64,000 nt of DNA from Profundibacter amoris. GTDB lineage: Bacteria > Pseudomonadota > Alphaproteobacteria > Rhodobacterales > Rhodobacteraceae. Numbering within the stretch: the stretch's first letter is position 1; every line of letters starts with the position of its first letter. Shown in pieces: positions 8,664 through 18,867 of this stretch. Location of the stretch: positions 62,001 to 126,000 of the forward strand of contig NZ_CP032125.1 of assembly GCF_003544895.1 (NCBI RefSeq), in the 5' to 3' direction. The notes below the pieces were generated by a model. It saw only the letters and a program-made list of their open reading frames with translations. It was not told the DNA's origin and made no database searches. The position numbers were made by a program, and so were the translations under genes.

Positions 8664-9970
8664 TTCGCGGGTTCCTCAAGCAGCTTTACCTCGCGCTGCG
8701 GGAAGGGGATCGAGATATCGTTTTCCTTGAAGGTATCCCAGAGCGCCAGAAACACATTGCCGCGGATGTTGGTCAACCCGCCGGTCGGATCGGTGATCCA
8801 GAAGCGCAGAATGTAATCGACCGAACTGTCGCCAAAGCCGACGATATGGCAAACCGGCGGGCGCATCGCCAGAACACGATCAACCGAGGCGGCAGCGTCG
8901 CAGGCCAGTTTGCGCACCAGATGCGGATCGTCCGAATAGGCGGTGCCGAAATGGATATCCAGCCGCACGAAATCATTGGTATGGGACCAGTTGACCACCT
9001 GATTGGTGATCAGGTCCTCGTTCGGGATCAGGAATTCCTTGCCGTTGCGGGTAACGACCGAGGCATATCTGGCACCCAGCGTATTGATCCAGCCGAATGT
9101 ATCGCCCAGCGAAATCACATCGCCCGGCTTGATGGATTTATCCAGCAGGATGATGATGCCGGATACAAGGTTCGACACCACCTTTTGCAGGCCGAACCCA
9201 AGACCGATGCCGATGGCGCCTGACAGAACCGCAAGGCCGGTCAGGTCGAACCCGACGGCCTTTAGCCCGATGAAAAATGCCGCGCCATACAGGATCACCT
9301 GCATGAATTTCACCATCAGCACTTGCATGGATGGCGATATTTCCTTGTTCCCGCGAATGCGTTTGGTGGTGCCGGACGAAATTAAGCGGGCAAGGGTGAA
9401 CAGCAGAGCCGTTACAACCAGCCCCTTGATGACCACCAACAGTGACAGGTGAAGCCCGCCCAGATCAACCGCGACCTGATCCAGCAATTGCTCGGCGGCT
9501 GTGGTCAGGTTCAGGAAATAAAGTGTTGCATATATCCAAGCCCCCCAGGTCACCATACGACGCAAGAAGTTGTTATGGATAAAGCGGGCCGCAAAGACGA
9601 TCAGCAGCCATGTCAACGATATGGTGCCGACAATGGCCAGCAAATAGGTGCGGGACGGGAACAGGCCCAGCCCGTGGCGCATAAAGGCAATCACCGACCA
9701 GATCAGTATAACAAAGGCGATCAACCGCATCCGCCGGTGCAGCATCACCAGTATCCGCAACTGCCATTTCGGCCGCCCTGTCAGCCCGTGCATCCAGTCG
9801 CGGAATTTGGGGCCGAAATAGAGTTTGACCAGATAGGCCACGATCAGCAGACCAATCATGATCCCCATCTGGGTCAGCCTTGATGGCATCATCAGGGAAT
9901 TGCCAAAGGCAAGCAGTTTGTCGAACAATGTCTGTATCTGCGCGCCTGCGCTTTGTGTTTCCGGCTCCAT
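8660..9970 (-). CDS. mechanosensitive ion channel, MscS family
   Basis: A 436-residue inner-membrane protein with several hydrophobic segments (about 33-52, 83-105, 110-128, 140-160, 180-200) followed by the MscS core. The pore helix region reads LTGLAVLSGAIGIGLGFGLQKVVSNLVSGIIILLD (described here in two parts: AIGIGLGFGLQ and VVSNLVSGI), then the beta-domain with KPGDVISLGDTFGWINTLGARYASV. MscS channels open under membrane tension and release solutes at osmotic downshift. The longer N-terminal membrane part than in E. coli MscS is common in alphaproteobacteria. Coupled to the amidase gene by ATGA. Confidence 0.93.
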   Translation of the reverse strand: MEPETQSAGAQIQTLFDKLLAFGNSLMMPSRLTQMGIMIGLLIVAYLVKLYFGPKFRDWMHGLTGRPKWQLRILVMLHRRMRLIAFVILIWSVIAFMRHGLGLFPSRTYLLAIVGTISLTWLLIVFAARFIHNNFLRRMVTWGAWIYATLYFLNLTTAAEQLLDQVAVDLGGLHLSLLVVIKGLVVTALLFTLARLISSGTTKRIRGNKEISPSMQVLMVKFMQVILYGAAFFIGLKAVGFDLTGLAVLSGAIGIGLGFGLQKVVSNLVSGIIILLDKSIKPGDVISLGDTFGWINTLGARYASVVTRNGKEFLIPNEDLITNQVVNWSHTNDFVRLDIHFGTAYSDDPHLVRKLACDAAASVDRVLAMRPPVCHIVGFGDSSVDYILRFWITDPTGGLTNIRGNVFLALWDTFKENDISIPFPQREVKLLEEPAK

Positions 9971-10136
9971 ATCCGCAGGTTTGCACAGTTATTATCGCCG
10001 TGACAATGGCCAACGCCCTTGCCCATGCCTCGTGTGCGATGTATCCCCGCTGGTATGACTCGGATTTTTGATATGGACGACCACGCCCGCCTGCCCTGGC
10101 GGTTCCACGGTCAGACGCTTGCGATCCACGCCGACC

Positions 10137-10142
10137 TATAAT
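10137..10142 (+). promoter_or_regulatory. possible -10 element of the leuCD promoter
   Basis: A perfect TATAAT lies 65 bases before the leuC start. No good -35 box is found at 16-18 bases upstream, so an activator-dependent promoter or chance occurrence are both possible. Confidence 0.35.
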
Positions 10143-10207
10143 GGTCCGGCGCCCTTTGGCGCTGTTTGTCACCCCTCTCTGTAACACCCTGCGGGAAAGG
10201 AAAAACC

Positions 10208-11617
<1,410 letters not shown>

Positions 11618-11628
11618 GGAGAGCGACA

Positions 11629-12234
11629 ATGGATAAATTTGAAAAAATCACCGGTGTCGCAGCACCCATGCCCCTGATCAACATCGACACCGATATGATC
11701 ATCCCGAAACTGTTTTTGAAAACTATCAAACGGTCGGGTCTTGGCGTGCATCTGTTTGACGAGATGCGTTATAACGATGATGGCAGCGAAAAACCCGATT
11801 TTGTGCTGAACCAGCCCGCCTATCGCAACTCCGAAATTATCGTCGCTGGCGATAACTTTGGCTGTGGATCGTCGCGCGAACATGCGCCATGGGCGATCAA
11901 GGATTTCGGCATCAAATGTGTGATCTCGACCAGCTTCGCTGACATCTTTTTCAACAACTGTTTCAAGAATGGCATCCTGCCGATCGTTTTGCCGCAAGAG
12001 CAAGTCGATCTGTTGATGAAGGACGCTGAAAAAGGGGCGAACGCCCGCATGACGGTGGATTTGGAAGCACAGGAAATCACGACTTCGGATGGTGAAGTGG
12101 TGAAATTCGATGTGGATGCCTTTAAAAAGCAATGTCTGCTGGAAGGGCTGGACGATATCGGCCTGACTTTGAAGAAAGCCGATTCGATTGCTAGCTATGA
12201 AACCATGTCCGCTTCGTCCCGACCTTGGGTGTAA
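11629..12234 (+). CDS. leuD: 3-isopropylmalate dehydratase small subunit
   Basis: A 201-residue swivel-domain subunit that completes the LeuC active site. Recognisable parts are [15 protein letters not shown] near the N-terminus, [15 protein letters not shown] (the aconitase swivel motif) and [19 protein letters not shown]. An AGGAGAG ribosome site precedes the ATG. The leuC-leuD pair ends in a hairpin terminator at about 12275-12307. Confidence 0.97.
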   Translation: MDKFEKITGVAAPMPLINIDTDMIIPKLFLKTIKRSGLGVHLFDEMRYNDDGSEKPDFVLNQPAYRNSEIIVAGDNFGCGSSREHAPWAIKDFGIKCVISTSFADIFFNNCFKNGILPIVLPQEQVDLLMKDAEKGANARMTVDLEAQEITTSDGEVVKFDVDAFKKQCLLEGLDDIGLTLKKADSIASYETMSASSRPWV

Positions 12235-12274
12235 CGGGCTTCTAGCGGATCAAACCACGAAAAACACACAATAT

Positions 12275-12307
12275 AGGGCCCGGTCATAGGTCGGGTCCTT
12301 ATTGTTG
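12275..12307 (+). terminator. rho-independent terminator after leuCD
   Basis: A 9-bp stem with two G-U pairs (AGGGCCCGG at 12275-12283 against TCGGGTCCT at 12291-12299, 7-base loop) is followed by TATTGTT. Confidence 0.6.
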
Positions 12308-12409
12308 CCAGATTTGATGCAAAGTCGCACCAGTTTTTCCACGAAATTGCCTTAAAAATTCGTTTAAATTTCCCAGTAACTTGTGCTGGGAAGTGAAAGA
12401 AGGCAGGAA

Positions 12410-13348
12410 GTGGCTGATATTAATGCAGACCGCGAAAGCATGCGGAAAATTCGAGGGACAGAGGAACAGCAAGGTGCTGTTTCTCGTGGGGTAGACGGTG
12501 TGAAGACAGTTTTTTCCCAACTAACAAGCGCCTTTGTGCGTGCCATTCTGGTGCTTGTTGTTATCTCGATGCCGTCAGTTCTATTGCCAGGGGTGAATGC
12601 GGATACAGCGCAAGTCGTGGCGCTGGTTAGTCTTGCGGGTGCCGTTCTGGTTTTCTTTGAATATTCGTCCGCCTATCCCAGCCTTGTCGAATTTCGCGAT
12701 GCGCCGCCGTTTAACCGTGTGCGCTATGTTTCGTTACTGATAACAGTCTCCCTGCTGACAATCATTGTGCGCGGCGAAGCAGATCCTTCGACCCTGAGCA
12801 TGTTTGCCAAGGCAACCGGGAATATCATCGGCGAGGCGATTAATTTCGAATACAGCCCGGTTAATCTGGTTGCGTTGATGTTGCCCGCAGATGCCGGGCT
12901 TGACCAACTGGTCCTGGTCCGCTCGATCGCCGGGCTTAGCTATCTGATTTCCCTGATGACGCTGGTTGCGTTTCTGATGCTGATCCGGATTCAGGGCTGG
13001 CCATCCCGTGGCAAGACATTCAACGTCTGGGTGAACCTGCCCACGTTTGACCCTTCGGCGGGCGGTGATGTTGTTGCACGTCTGGTGCGTGACGGGCGTG
13101 TGAATATCATTCTGGGGCTGGTTTTGCCCTTCTTGCTGCCGGTGATGGTTTTGGCCGCGTCCAAGGTGTTTGACCCGATTGTGCTTGATTCCCCGCAAAC
13201 AATGGTGTGGACAATGACAGCATGGGCATTTCTTCCAACCAGTCTGTTTATGCGCGGGATCGCCATGCGGCGGATCGCGGCGATGATCAAGGAAAAGCGC
13301 AAGCGCAGCAACGCCTATGTCGAAAAGCATGGCTATACGCCTGCCTGA
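12410..13348 (+). CDS. conserved membrane protein of unknown function
   Basis: The frame is open from a GTG at 12383; the GTG at 12410 (MADINADRESMRK) is preferred because AGAAGG lies about ten bases upstream. The product (312 residues) has about six hydrophobic segments: after an amphipathic N-terminus, segments near residues 43-62, 68-86, 107-123, 176-200, 234-252 and 265-285. The C-terminus is strongly basic (MRRIAAMIKEKRKRSN) and cytosolic. Proteins like this accompany Rhodobacterales genomes, but I know of no assigned function. Its 3' end overlaps the start region of the next gene. Confidence 0.75.
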   Translation: MADINADRESMRKIRGTEEQQGAVSRGVDGVKTVFSQLTSAFVRAILVLVVISMPSVLLPGVNADTAQVVALVSLAGAVLVFFEYSSAYPSLVEFRDAPPFNRVRYVSLLITVSLLTIIVRGEADPSTLSMFAKATGNIIGEAINFEYSPVNLVALMLPADAGLDQLVLVRSIAGLSYLISLMTLVAFLMLIRIQGWPSRGKTFNVWVNLPTFDPSAGGDVVARLVRDGRVNIILGLVLPFLLPVMVLAASKVFDPIVLDSPQTMVWTMTAWAFLPTSLFMRGIAMRRIAAMIKEKRKRSNAYVEKHGYTPA

Positions 13349-14406
13349 TCGCGGCTACGCTGGTGTCGCCGGTTCTGGCCGATACCTACAGGATTGCAAC
13401 CTATAATGCCGAATTACAACGCCGTGGCCCCGGCCTGTTGTTGCGCGATATTCAGTCGGGCAAGGATAAGCAGGTTCTGGCGGTTGCAGATGTGATCCGG
13501 CGGGTTTCCCCCGATGTGTTGTTGCTGAACAGGTTTGACTATGATGCGGGTGGTGTTGCGCTGGCGGCCTTTGCCGATCTGCTGAATGATTACCCCTACC
13601 GCTTTGCCCTGCGCCCGAATACGGGGATGCAGACGGGGCTGGATATGGACGGGGACGGGCGCGTTGGTGGCCCGCGCGATGGGCAGGGGTATGGGCGTTT
13701 TGCCGGGCAAGGGGGTATGGCCATCTTGTCGCGCTATCCACTGGATGCGGAACATGTGCAGGATTTTTCGGCGCTGAAGTGGGCGGCTTTTCCCGATGCA
13801 CTGTTGCCAATGGTTGATGGCAAGCCGTTTCCGTCACCGCAGGCTTTGGCTGCGCAAAGGTTGTCGTCTGTTGGCCATTGGGTGGTGCCGGTGAAATTAC
13901 CGGACGGGGTGATCAACCTTATGGCATTTCACGCCGGCCCGCCGGTGTTTGACGGCCCCGAGGACCGCAACGGCAAACGCAACCATGACGAGGTGCGGTT
14001 CTGGAGCGTTTATCTGGATGGCGGGCTGGATACGCCACCCGCCAGCGGTCCGTTCGTCATTCTGGGGGATGCCAATCAGGATCCGTTGGATGGCGAGGGG
14101 CTGAAAGACGCCATTCGTGGCCTGTTGGCACATCCATTGGTGCAAGACCCCCTGCCGCAAAGTGAAGGGGCTGTGGTGGCCGCGCGGGAGCAGGGCGGGG
14201 TAAACGCAAGCCACCAGACCGATCCGACGCTGGATACGGTTGATTGGAAAGACACCCCTGCGCCGGGTAACATGCGGGTGGATTATGTGCTGCCCTCAAA
14301 GGATTTGCAGGTTGCGGGCGCGGGGGTTTATTGGCCTGTCGGGGATGCGGATGGGTCGCGGCATCATCTGGTTTGGGTGGATGTAGAGATGGTAAAAAAG
14401 CGCTAG
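13207..14406 (+). CDS. endonuclease/exonuclease/phosphatase-family protein, secreted
   Basis: The mature domain (from about residue 58) is an EEP/DNase I-type fold: YRIATYNAEL at the start, FVILGDANQDPLDGEG with the Asp-Asn pair, VDYVLPSKDL and the final GSRHHLVWVDVEM with the catalytic His. It is preceded by a hydrophobic export segment (ACLIAATLVSPVLA then DTYRI). The start is a problem: the only in-frame ATGs (13207, 13222) lie deep in the previous gene and give an unusually long n-region, whereas an ATG with a good basic n-region (13329) is in another frame. Possible substrates are phosphoesters or nucleic acid outside the cytosol. Confidence 0.8.
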   Translation: MDNDSMGISSNQSVYARDRHAADRGDDQGKAQAQQRLCRKAWLYACLIAATLVSPVLADTYRIATYNAELQRRGPGLLLRDIQSGKDKQVLAVADVIRRVSPDVLLLNRFDYDAGGVALAAFADLLNDYPYRFALRPNTGMQTGLDMDGDGRVGGPRDGQGYGRFAGQGGMAILSRYPLDAEHVQDFSALKWAAFPDALLPMVDGKPFPSPQALAAQRLSSVGHWVVPVKLPDGVINLMAFHAGPPVFDGPEDRNGKRNHDEVRFWSVYLDGGLDTPPASGPFVILGDANQDPLDGEGLKDAIRGLLAHPLVQDPLPQSEGAVVAAREQGGVNASHQTDPTLDTVDWKDTPAPGNMRVDYVLPSKDLQVAGAGVYWPVGDADGSRHHLVWVDVEMVKKR

Positions 14407-14462
14407 AACTAGACTTTTTAGTATCATGTAACCTGTTGATATAGATGCGATAATTTATTGGC

Positions 14463-14498
14463 AAACATATCCACTAAACCGGTTAAATGGATATGTTT
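14463..14498. repeat. 36-bp near-perfect palindrome between convergent genes
   Basis: AAACATATCCA (14463-14473) and TGGATATGTTT (14488-14498) are perfect complements, and AACCGGTT (14477-14484) shares the same centre; only two base pairs break the symmetry. It lies between two genes that converge, so it may act as a bidirectional transcript-end hairpin; there is no long T-run on either side. Confidence 0.6.
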
Positions 14499-14513
14499 CC
14501 AGCAGAGAAATTT

Positions 14514-14540
14514 ACCTGAAAACAAGGTCAGGTGTATTTT
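14514..14540 (+). terminator. weak hairpin/terminator after the EEP-family gene
   Basis: ACCTGA (14514-14519) pairs with TCAGGT (14528-14533) and is followed by GTATTTT. Confidence 0.35.
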
Positions 14541-14575
14541 CTGACGGGTTCGGATCAGGTATTTGGCAACACCGT

Positions 14576-15436
14576 CTATTTCACCCCGACCGCTAACGGC
14601 ATGGCCTGTGCCAACGGTGTGTATTCAAAATCCGGCAGAAAATTGTTGAACGTTGCACCATCAATCCGGTGCGGTTTATTCCACTGGTAACGCATTTCCA
14701 GAATGTGTTTGGCCATCGGCCAGAACGGGCGGGCAATCCGGATCGGCAGCCAGTTCATTTTCTTTAGCCGCAAAGGTTGCCCATATGCTTTTTCCACCGC
14801 CGCGCATAGCTCGCGACCAGTCAACGCGTATCCGGGAAACGGGATGTCAGCGAAAGCGGGCAGGTCATCGCGCATTTCGGCCAGATCAACGGCCGCCCGG
14901 GCCAGATCGGGCAGCCATGCCCACGCATGTTCGATTTCGGGATTGCCGGGGTAGATGAATATGCCTTTGCCGATCTTGGGCGTGATCATCATATCAAACC
15001 AGTTGCCCGAGGCCTGCGTATCAATGAAATCCCCCGCCCGTAGCACGATGGTGCGCACACCCGAGGCGCGATAGGCCGCTTCCATTTCGATCCTGATCCG
15101 GCCCAGCGGGTTCTTTGCCCCATGTGGTGTGTCTACACCGTAAACCGATGGGGCATCCGCGCCGTAGTTATAGACATTGCCGGGGAGGATCACCGTGGCC
15201 TTGGTGGATTTGGCCACCTCGATCACCTGCCTGGTCAGCTTTGGCACCTGCGCGGCCCAGTCGGGGTAAAGCGGGTTCCAGCCGTTCACGATCACATCCG
15301 CGCCCCATGCGGCATCCCACAAGTTTTCGGACTTGCGATCAAACTGGCGCACCTCCCAACCACGGGCCTTGAATGCGTCAGCGGCGTTGCGGCCAAAGCG
15401 GCCACGTCCGCCAAGGATCAGTACAGTATTGGACAT
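14576..15436 (-). CDS. NAD-dependent epimerase/dehydratase-like protein (SDR fold)
   Basis: Starting at MSNTVLILGGRGRFGRNAADAF (ATG at 15436, AGGAG eight bases upstream) gives 286 residues; the frame upstream of that lies in the intergenic region. GGRGRFG at residues 9-15 is a Rossmann GxxGxxG motif of the atypical/extended SDR group. The Y-x3-K catalytic pair is not obvious, so it may bind nucleotide without classical dehydrogenase chemistry. A LysR regulator gene diverges from it, which suggests that this gene is the regulator's target. Confidence 0.8.
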   Translation of the reverse strand: MSNTVLILGGRGRFGRNAADAFKARGWEVRQFDRKSENLWDAAWGADVIVNGWNPLYPDWAAQVPKLTRQVIEVAKSTKATVILPGNVYNYGADAPSVYGVDTPHGAKNPLGRIRIEMEAAYRASGVRTIVLRAGDFIDTQASGNWFDMMITPKIGKGIFIYPGNPEIEHAWAWLPDLARAAVDLAEMRDDLPAFADIPFPGYALTGRELCAAVEKAYGQPLRLKKMNWLPIRIARPFWPMAKHILEMRYQWNKPHRIDGATFNNFLPDFEYTPLAQAMPLAVGVK

Positions 15437-15469
15437 TTGAATAGCTCCTGTGTTGTATTGATCCCAATC

Positions 15470-15535
15470 TATCCATTCACAGAAAACTATAAATTGCGAA
15501 AAAATGCAGATCGTGTATTCATTAATGAATGGATA
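15470..15535. promoter_or_regulatory. divergent promoter region with inverted-repeat operators
   Basis: Two perfect symmetries lie in this short space between divergent genes: TATCCATTCA (15470-15479) against TGAATGGATA (15526-15535), and a 14-bp palindrome ATTCATTAATGAAT (15517-15530) that covers the regulator's start codon. LysR proteins usually bind such dyads in the shared promoter. Confidence 0.55.
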
Positions 15536-16428
15536 AATCACTCGCCAATCTCGACTGGTCTCTTATGCAATCCTTCCTTGCCGTGGCCGAGGGAGGCTCG
15601 CTTTCTGCTGCTGCGCGGCGTTTGGGGGCCAGCCAGCCAACGCTGGGGCGACAGATTCGGCAAGCCGAACAGCAACTGGGTGTCACCCTGTTCACCCGCA
15701 AATCACGCGGGCTGCAACTGACCGATATTGGGCAGGCCCTGCTGCCCGCCGCCCAGACCATGCGCGAAGCGGCGGGGCAGATGGCGCTGGCGGCGGCAGG
15801 TCAGGAACAGCAGATCAAAGGCACCGTGCGCATCACCGCCAGTGTTTTCGTTTCGCATCACATCCTGCCGCCGATCATCGCGCATATAGTGCGGCAGGAG
15901 CCGGATATCGCCATCGAGCTAACCCCGAACGACGCCAGCGAAAACCTGTTGTTCCGCGAGGCAGATATCGCCATCCGAATGTATCGCCCGACGCAGTTAG
16001 ATGTGGTTGCAAAACATCTGGGGGATTTACCGCTGGGGGTGTTCGGGTCGGTCGATTATCTGAACCGCAAAGGACGGCCGGAAACGATCGAGGAGATGCT
16101 GAACGACCATGATCTGATCGGCTATGACGCGGACGAACAGATCCTGCGCGGGATGCGGCAGATGGGGCAGGATGCCCAACGAGACTGGTTCCATGTTCGT
16201 TGTGACAACAACGTGGTTTACTGGGAACTGCTGCGCGCAGGTTGTGGCCTTGGGTTTTCGCAAATCTATGTGGCGATGGATGATCCGCAAGTGGAACAGG
16301 TCCTGCCTGATCTGCCCATCCCGCCACTGCCCGTCTGGCTGGTGGCCCATCAGGCCATGCGTCAGACCCCGCGAATACGTCATGTCTGGGATATGCTGGC
16401 GAACGGGTTGTCGCCCTTCGTTTCTTGA
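15529..16428 (+). CDS. LysR-family transcriptional regulator
   Basis: A 299-residue LTTR. The N-terminal winged HTH is clear (FLAVAEGGSLSAAARRLGAS, then QPTLGRQIRQAEQQLG and LFTRKSRGLQLTDIGQ), followed by a linker helix and a periplasmic-binding-protein-like effector domain from about residue 95. It is divergent from the SDR-fold gene, the classical LTTR arrangement. The effector is unknown. Confidence 0.92.
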   Translation: MDKSLANLDWSLMQSFLAVAEGGSLSAAARRLGASQPTLGRQIRQAEQQLGVTLFTRKSRGLQLTDIGQALLPAAQTMREAAGQMALAAAGQEQQIKGTVRITASVFVSHHILPPIIAHIVRQEPDIAIELTPNDASENLLFREADIAIRMYRPTQLDVVAKHLGDLPLGVFGSVDYLNRKGRPETIEEMLNDHDLIGYDADEQILRGMRQMGQDAQRDWFHVRCDNNVVYWELLRAGCGLGFSQIYVAMDDPQVEQVLPDLPIPPLPVWLVAHQAMRQTPRIRHVWDMLANGLSPFVS

Positions 16429-16488
16429 CCCGACGCGCCCAAAAGGTTACGCGGTTGGCAACCCATTTAGATCAAGGACAATAGCAAC

Positions 16489-17595
16489 ATGAGCAACCCT
16501 TCGCTTCTTATCCTCGCCGGTGACGGTATCGGCCCCGAAGTCATGGTCGAAGTGCGCAAGATCATCGACTGGTTCGGTTCCAAACGCGACCTGACAATCG
16601 ACGTGACCGAAGACCTTGTCGGTGGCGCCGCCTATGACAAACACGGCACCCCTCTGCATGACGACACCATGGCCCATGCGCAAGAGGTGGACGCGGTTCT
16701 GCTGGGCGCTGTGGGCGGCCCGGCCTATGATGATCTGGATTTCTCGGTCAAACCCGAACGCGGGCTTCTGCGCCTGCGCAAGGAAATGGACCTGTTCGCG
16801 AACCTGCGCCCCGCGCAGTGTTTTGACGCGCTGGCCGATTTTTCATCACTTAAGAAAGAGCTGGTTGCCGGTCTGGACATCATGATCGTGCGCGAACTGA
16901 CCTCGGGCAGCTATTTCGGCGAACCCCGCGGCATTTTCGAGGAAAACGGCGAACGCGTGGGCATCAACACCCAGCGGTATACCGAAAGCGAGATCGACCG
17001 CGTGGCGCGCTCGGCATTCGAGCTGGCCCGCAAACGCGACAACCGCTTGTGTTCGGTCGAAAAGGCTAACGTGATGGAAAGCGGCATCTTGTGGCGTGAG
17101 GTTGTCACCAAAATCGGTGCCGAGGATTACCCCGATGTCGAGCTGTCGCATATGTATGCCGACAATTGCGCAATGCAGCTGGTCCGCAACCCGAAACAGT
17201 TCGACACCATCGTCACCGACAACCTGTTCGGCGATATCCTGTCCGATTGTGCCGCCATGCTGACCGGATCACTGGGGATGCTGCCATCCGCCTCGCTGGG
17301 GGTGCCAATGGAGAACGGCAAACCCAAGGCGATGTACGAACCTGTGCACGGTTCGGCCCCCGATATTGCCGGACAAGGCAAGGCCAACCCCTGTGCATGC
17401 ATCCTGAGCTTTGCAATGGCGCTGCGCTATTCCTATGACGAGGGCGCCGAGGCCGACCGTCTGGAAGCCGCAGTAGAAAAGGTTCTGGCCGATGGTGTGC
17501 GCACCGCTGACCTGATGCAGGCCGGCGCAGCAAAACCCGCCAACACAAGCGAAATGGGCGATGCGGTGATTGCGGCATTGGATACGAGCCTGTAA
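16489..17595 (+). CDS. leuB: 3-isopropylmalate dehydrogenase
   Basis: Oxidises and decarboxylates 3-isopropylmalate to 2-ketoisocaproate with NAD+. The 368-residue protein shows the IMDH/ICDH family sequence: [14 protein letters not shown] at the N-terminus, SSYF-type loop [29 protein letters not shown] with metal-ligand aspartates, and the cofactor loop [18 protein letters not shown]. It is separated from leuCD by four unrelated genes. A strong terminator follows at 17630-17659. Confidence 0.97.
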   Translation: MSNPSLLILAGDGIGPEVMVEVRKIIDWFGSKRDLTIDVTEDLVGGAAYDKHGTPLHDDTMAHAQEVDAVLLGAVGGPAYDDLDFSVKPERGLLRLRKEMDLFANLRPAQCFDALADFSSLKKELVAGLDIMIVRELTSGSYFGEPRGIFEENGERVGINTQRYTESEIDRVARSAFELARKRDNRLCSVEKANVMESGILWREVVTKIGAEDYPDVELSHMYADNCAMQLVRNPKQFDTIVTDNLFGDILSDCAAMLTGSLGMLPSASLGVPMENGKPKAMYEPVHGSAPDIAGQGKANPCACILSFAMALRYSYDEGAEADRLEAAVEKVLADGVRTADLMQAGAAKPANTSEMGDAVIAALDTSL

Positions 17596-17629
17596 ACTAT
17601 TGGTTGAAATGCCAATCGAAAATGTTAAG

Positions 17630-17659
17630 AAAAAGGGGGCAGTTTTCTGCCCCTTTTTG
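17630..17659 (+). terminator. rho-independent terminator after leuB
   Basis: GGGGCAG pairs with CTGCCCC around a TTTT loop (17643-17646); the stem extends through A/T pairs and ends in TTTTTGT. Confidence 0.85.
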
Positions 17660-17679
17660 TATTTTCGAGGTATCTACTT

Positions 17680-18567
17680 ATGAATCGTATATATATGGCA
17701 TGTGCCCTTTCAATGGCGCTGGCATCTCCGCTTGCCGCAAAAACCCTGACAGAAATGTTCCCCGACATCTCCGAAACCTATAATGACGAAGGCATAAAGG
17801 CGCTTGAATCTCTGGATTTCAAACAGGGCAAGATAACAGTTGGCAGCAATCTGGCAACGCTTGATCTGACGGATGAGTTCTATTTCCTTGATGCCAAGGA
17901 TGCCAATTATGTCCTGACAACACTGTGGGGGAATCCCCCGGACGACAGCACTTTGGGCATGGTTTTCCCCGCGGACAAAACCCCGTTGGATGATACATGG
18001 GGGATTGAGGTGTCGTTCGATGATATTGGCTATGTCTCGGATGAAGATGCAGGCAGTTATGATTATGACGAACTGTTAAAAACAATGCAGCAGGACATGC
18101 AGGATGAAAACGAATGGCGGCGTGAAAATAACTATCCCTCGCTTGAACTGCTTGGTTGGGCATCTCCGCCACGTTATGATTCCATAGGGCGCAAACTGTA
18201 TTGGGCAAAAGAGTTACGTTTTGATGGTGATGAGACCACAACGCTGAATTACAATATCCGTATTCTGGGGCGCAAAGGTGTGCTGATTGTGAATTTTATC
18301 GCTGATATGGATATGCTGGATCAGGTGAACAAGGCAGTTCCGACGGTTCTGGAAATGACAAACTTTACGGATGGGAACAAATATTCGGATTTCAAGCCAT
18401 CTATTGATAAAGTCGCGGCTGTCGGAATAGGCGGGCTGATTGCCGGCAAGGTTCTGGCGAAAACCGGCCTGATTGCCGTTGCGCTGATATTCCTGAAGAA
18501 GTTTTTCTTTCTGCTGCTGATCCCGCTATATTGGCTTAAGAATCTGTTCGGCCGCAAGAACAGCTGA
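17680..18567 (+). CDS. DUF2167-type membrane-anchored protein
   Basis: The 295-residue protein resembles the DUF2167 group of predicted membrane-anchored proteins. It has a signal peptide (MNRIYMACALSMALASPLAA), a beta-rich extracytoplasmic region with WGNPPDDSTLGMVFPAD, WGIEVSFDDIGYVSDEDA and LGWASPPRYD (family-typical blocks), and a C-terminal hydrophobic pair of segments (about 240-285) ending in basic residues (KNLFGRKNS). The function is unknown. A tRNA gene follows 68 bases later. Confidence 0.8.
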   Translation: MNRIYMACALSMALASPLAAKTLTEMFPDISETYNDEGIKALESLDFKQGKITVGSNLATLDLTDEFYFLDAKDANYVLTTLWGNPPDDSTLGMVFPADKTPLDDTWGIEVSFDDIGYVSDEDAGSYDYDELLKTMQQDMQDENEWRRENNYPSLELLGWASPPRYDSIGRKLYWAKELRFDGDETTTLNYNIRILGRKGVLIVNFIADMDMLDQVNKAVPTVLEMTNFTDGNKYSDFKPSIDKVAAVGIGGLIAGKVLAKTGLIAVALIFLKKFFFLLLIPLYWLKNLFGRKNS

Positions 18568-18596
18568 CTGGTATGACATGGGTGGCCGTTATGGCC

Positions 18597-18625
18597 TTGC
18601 CATTCGCCGCCAGATTTTGTAATCC
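18597..18625 (+). promoter_or_regulatory. putative sigma-70 promoter of tRNA-Pro
   Basis: TTGCCA (18597-18602) and TAATCC (18620-18625) are 17 bases apart, and transcription would begin just before the tRNA at 18636. Confidence 0.4.
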
Positions 18626-18635
18626 GCCAAACAGT

Positions 18636-18712
18636 CGGAGTGTAGCTCAGCCTGGTAGAGCACTGCCTTCGGGAGGCAGGGGTCGGAGGTTCGAATCCTC
18701 TCACTCCGACCA
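18636..18712 (+). tRNA. tRNA-Pro (anticodon CGG)
   Basis: A full cloverleaf can be folded: acceptor CGGAGTG/CACTCCG, D arm GCTC...GAGC, anticodon arm CTGCC-TTCGGGA-GGCAG with anticodon CGG, T arm with TTCGAAT, discriminator A and an encoded CCA (18710-18712). It reads CCG proline codons. Confidence 0.97.
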
Positions 18713-18718
18713 TTAAAC

Positions 18719-18741
18719 AAAGGCCCCTGCGGGGGCCTTTT
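18719..18741 (+). terminator. terminator of the tRNA-Pro gene
   Basis: AAAGGCCCC (18719-18727) pairs with GGGGCCTTT (18732-18740) with a TGCG loop and T's at the end, seven bases after the tRNA. Confidence 0.85.
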
Positions 18742-18867
18742 GCGTTGTGCGGAAACTGGCCGCAATGGTATTCGCAATGTTTCAATTGTCTTATATGCTT
18801 GGCACATTCACTTTTATGCCCGCTTCGTCCAGATTGATAAACCAATCATATCGATGCAACATAGATC

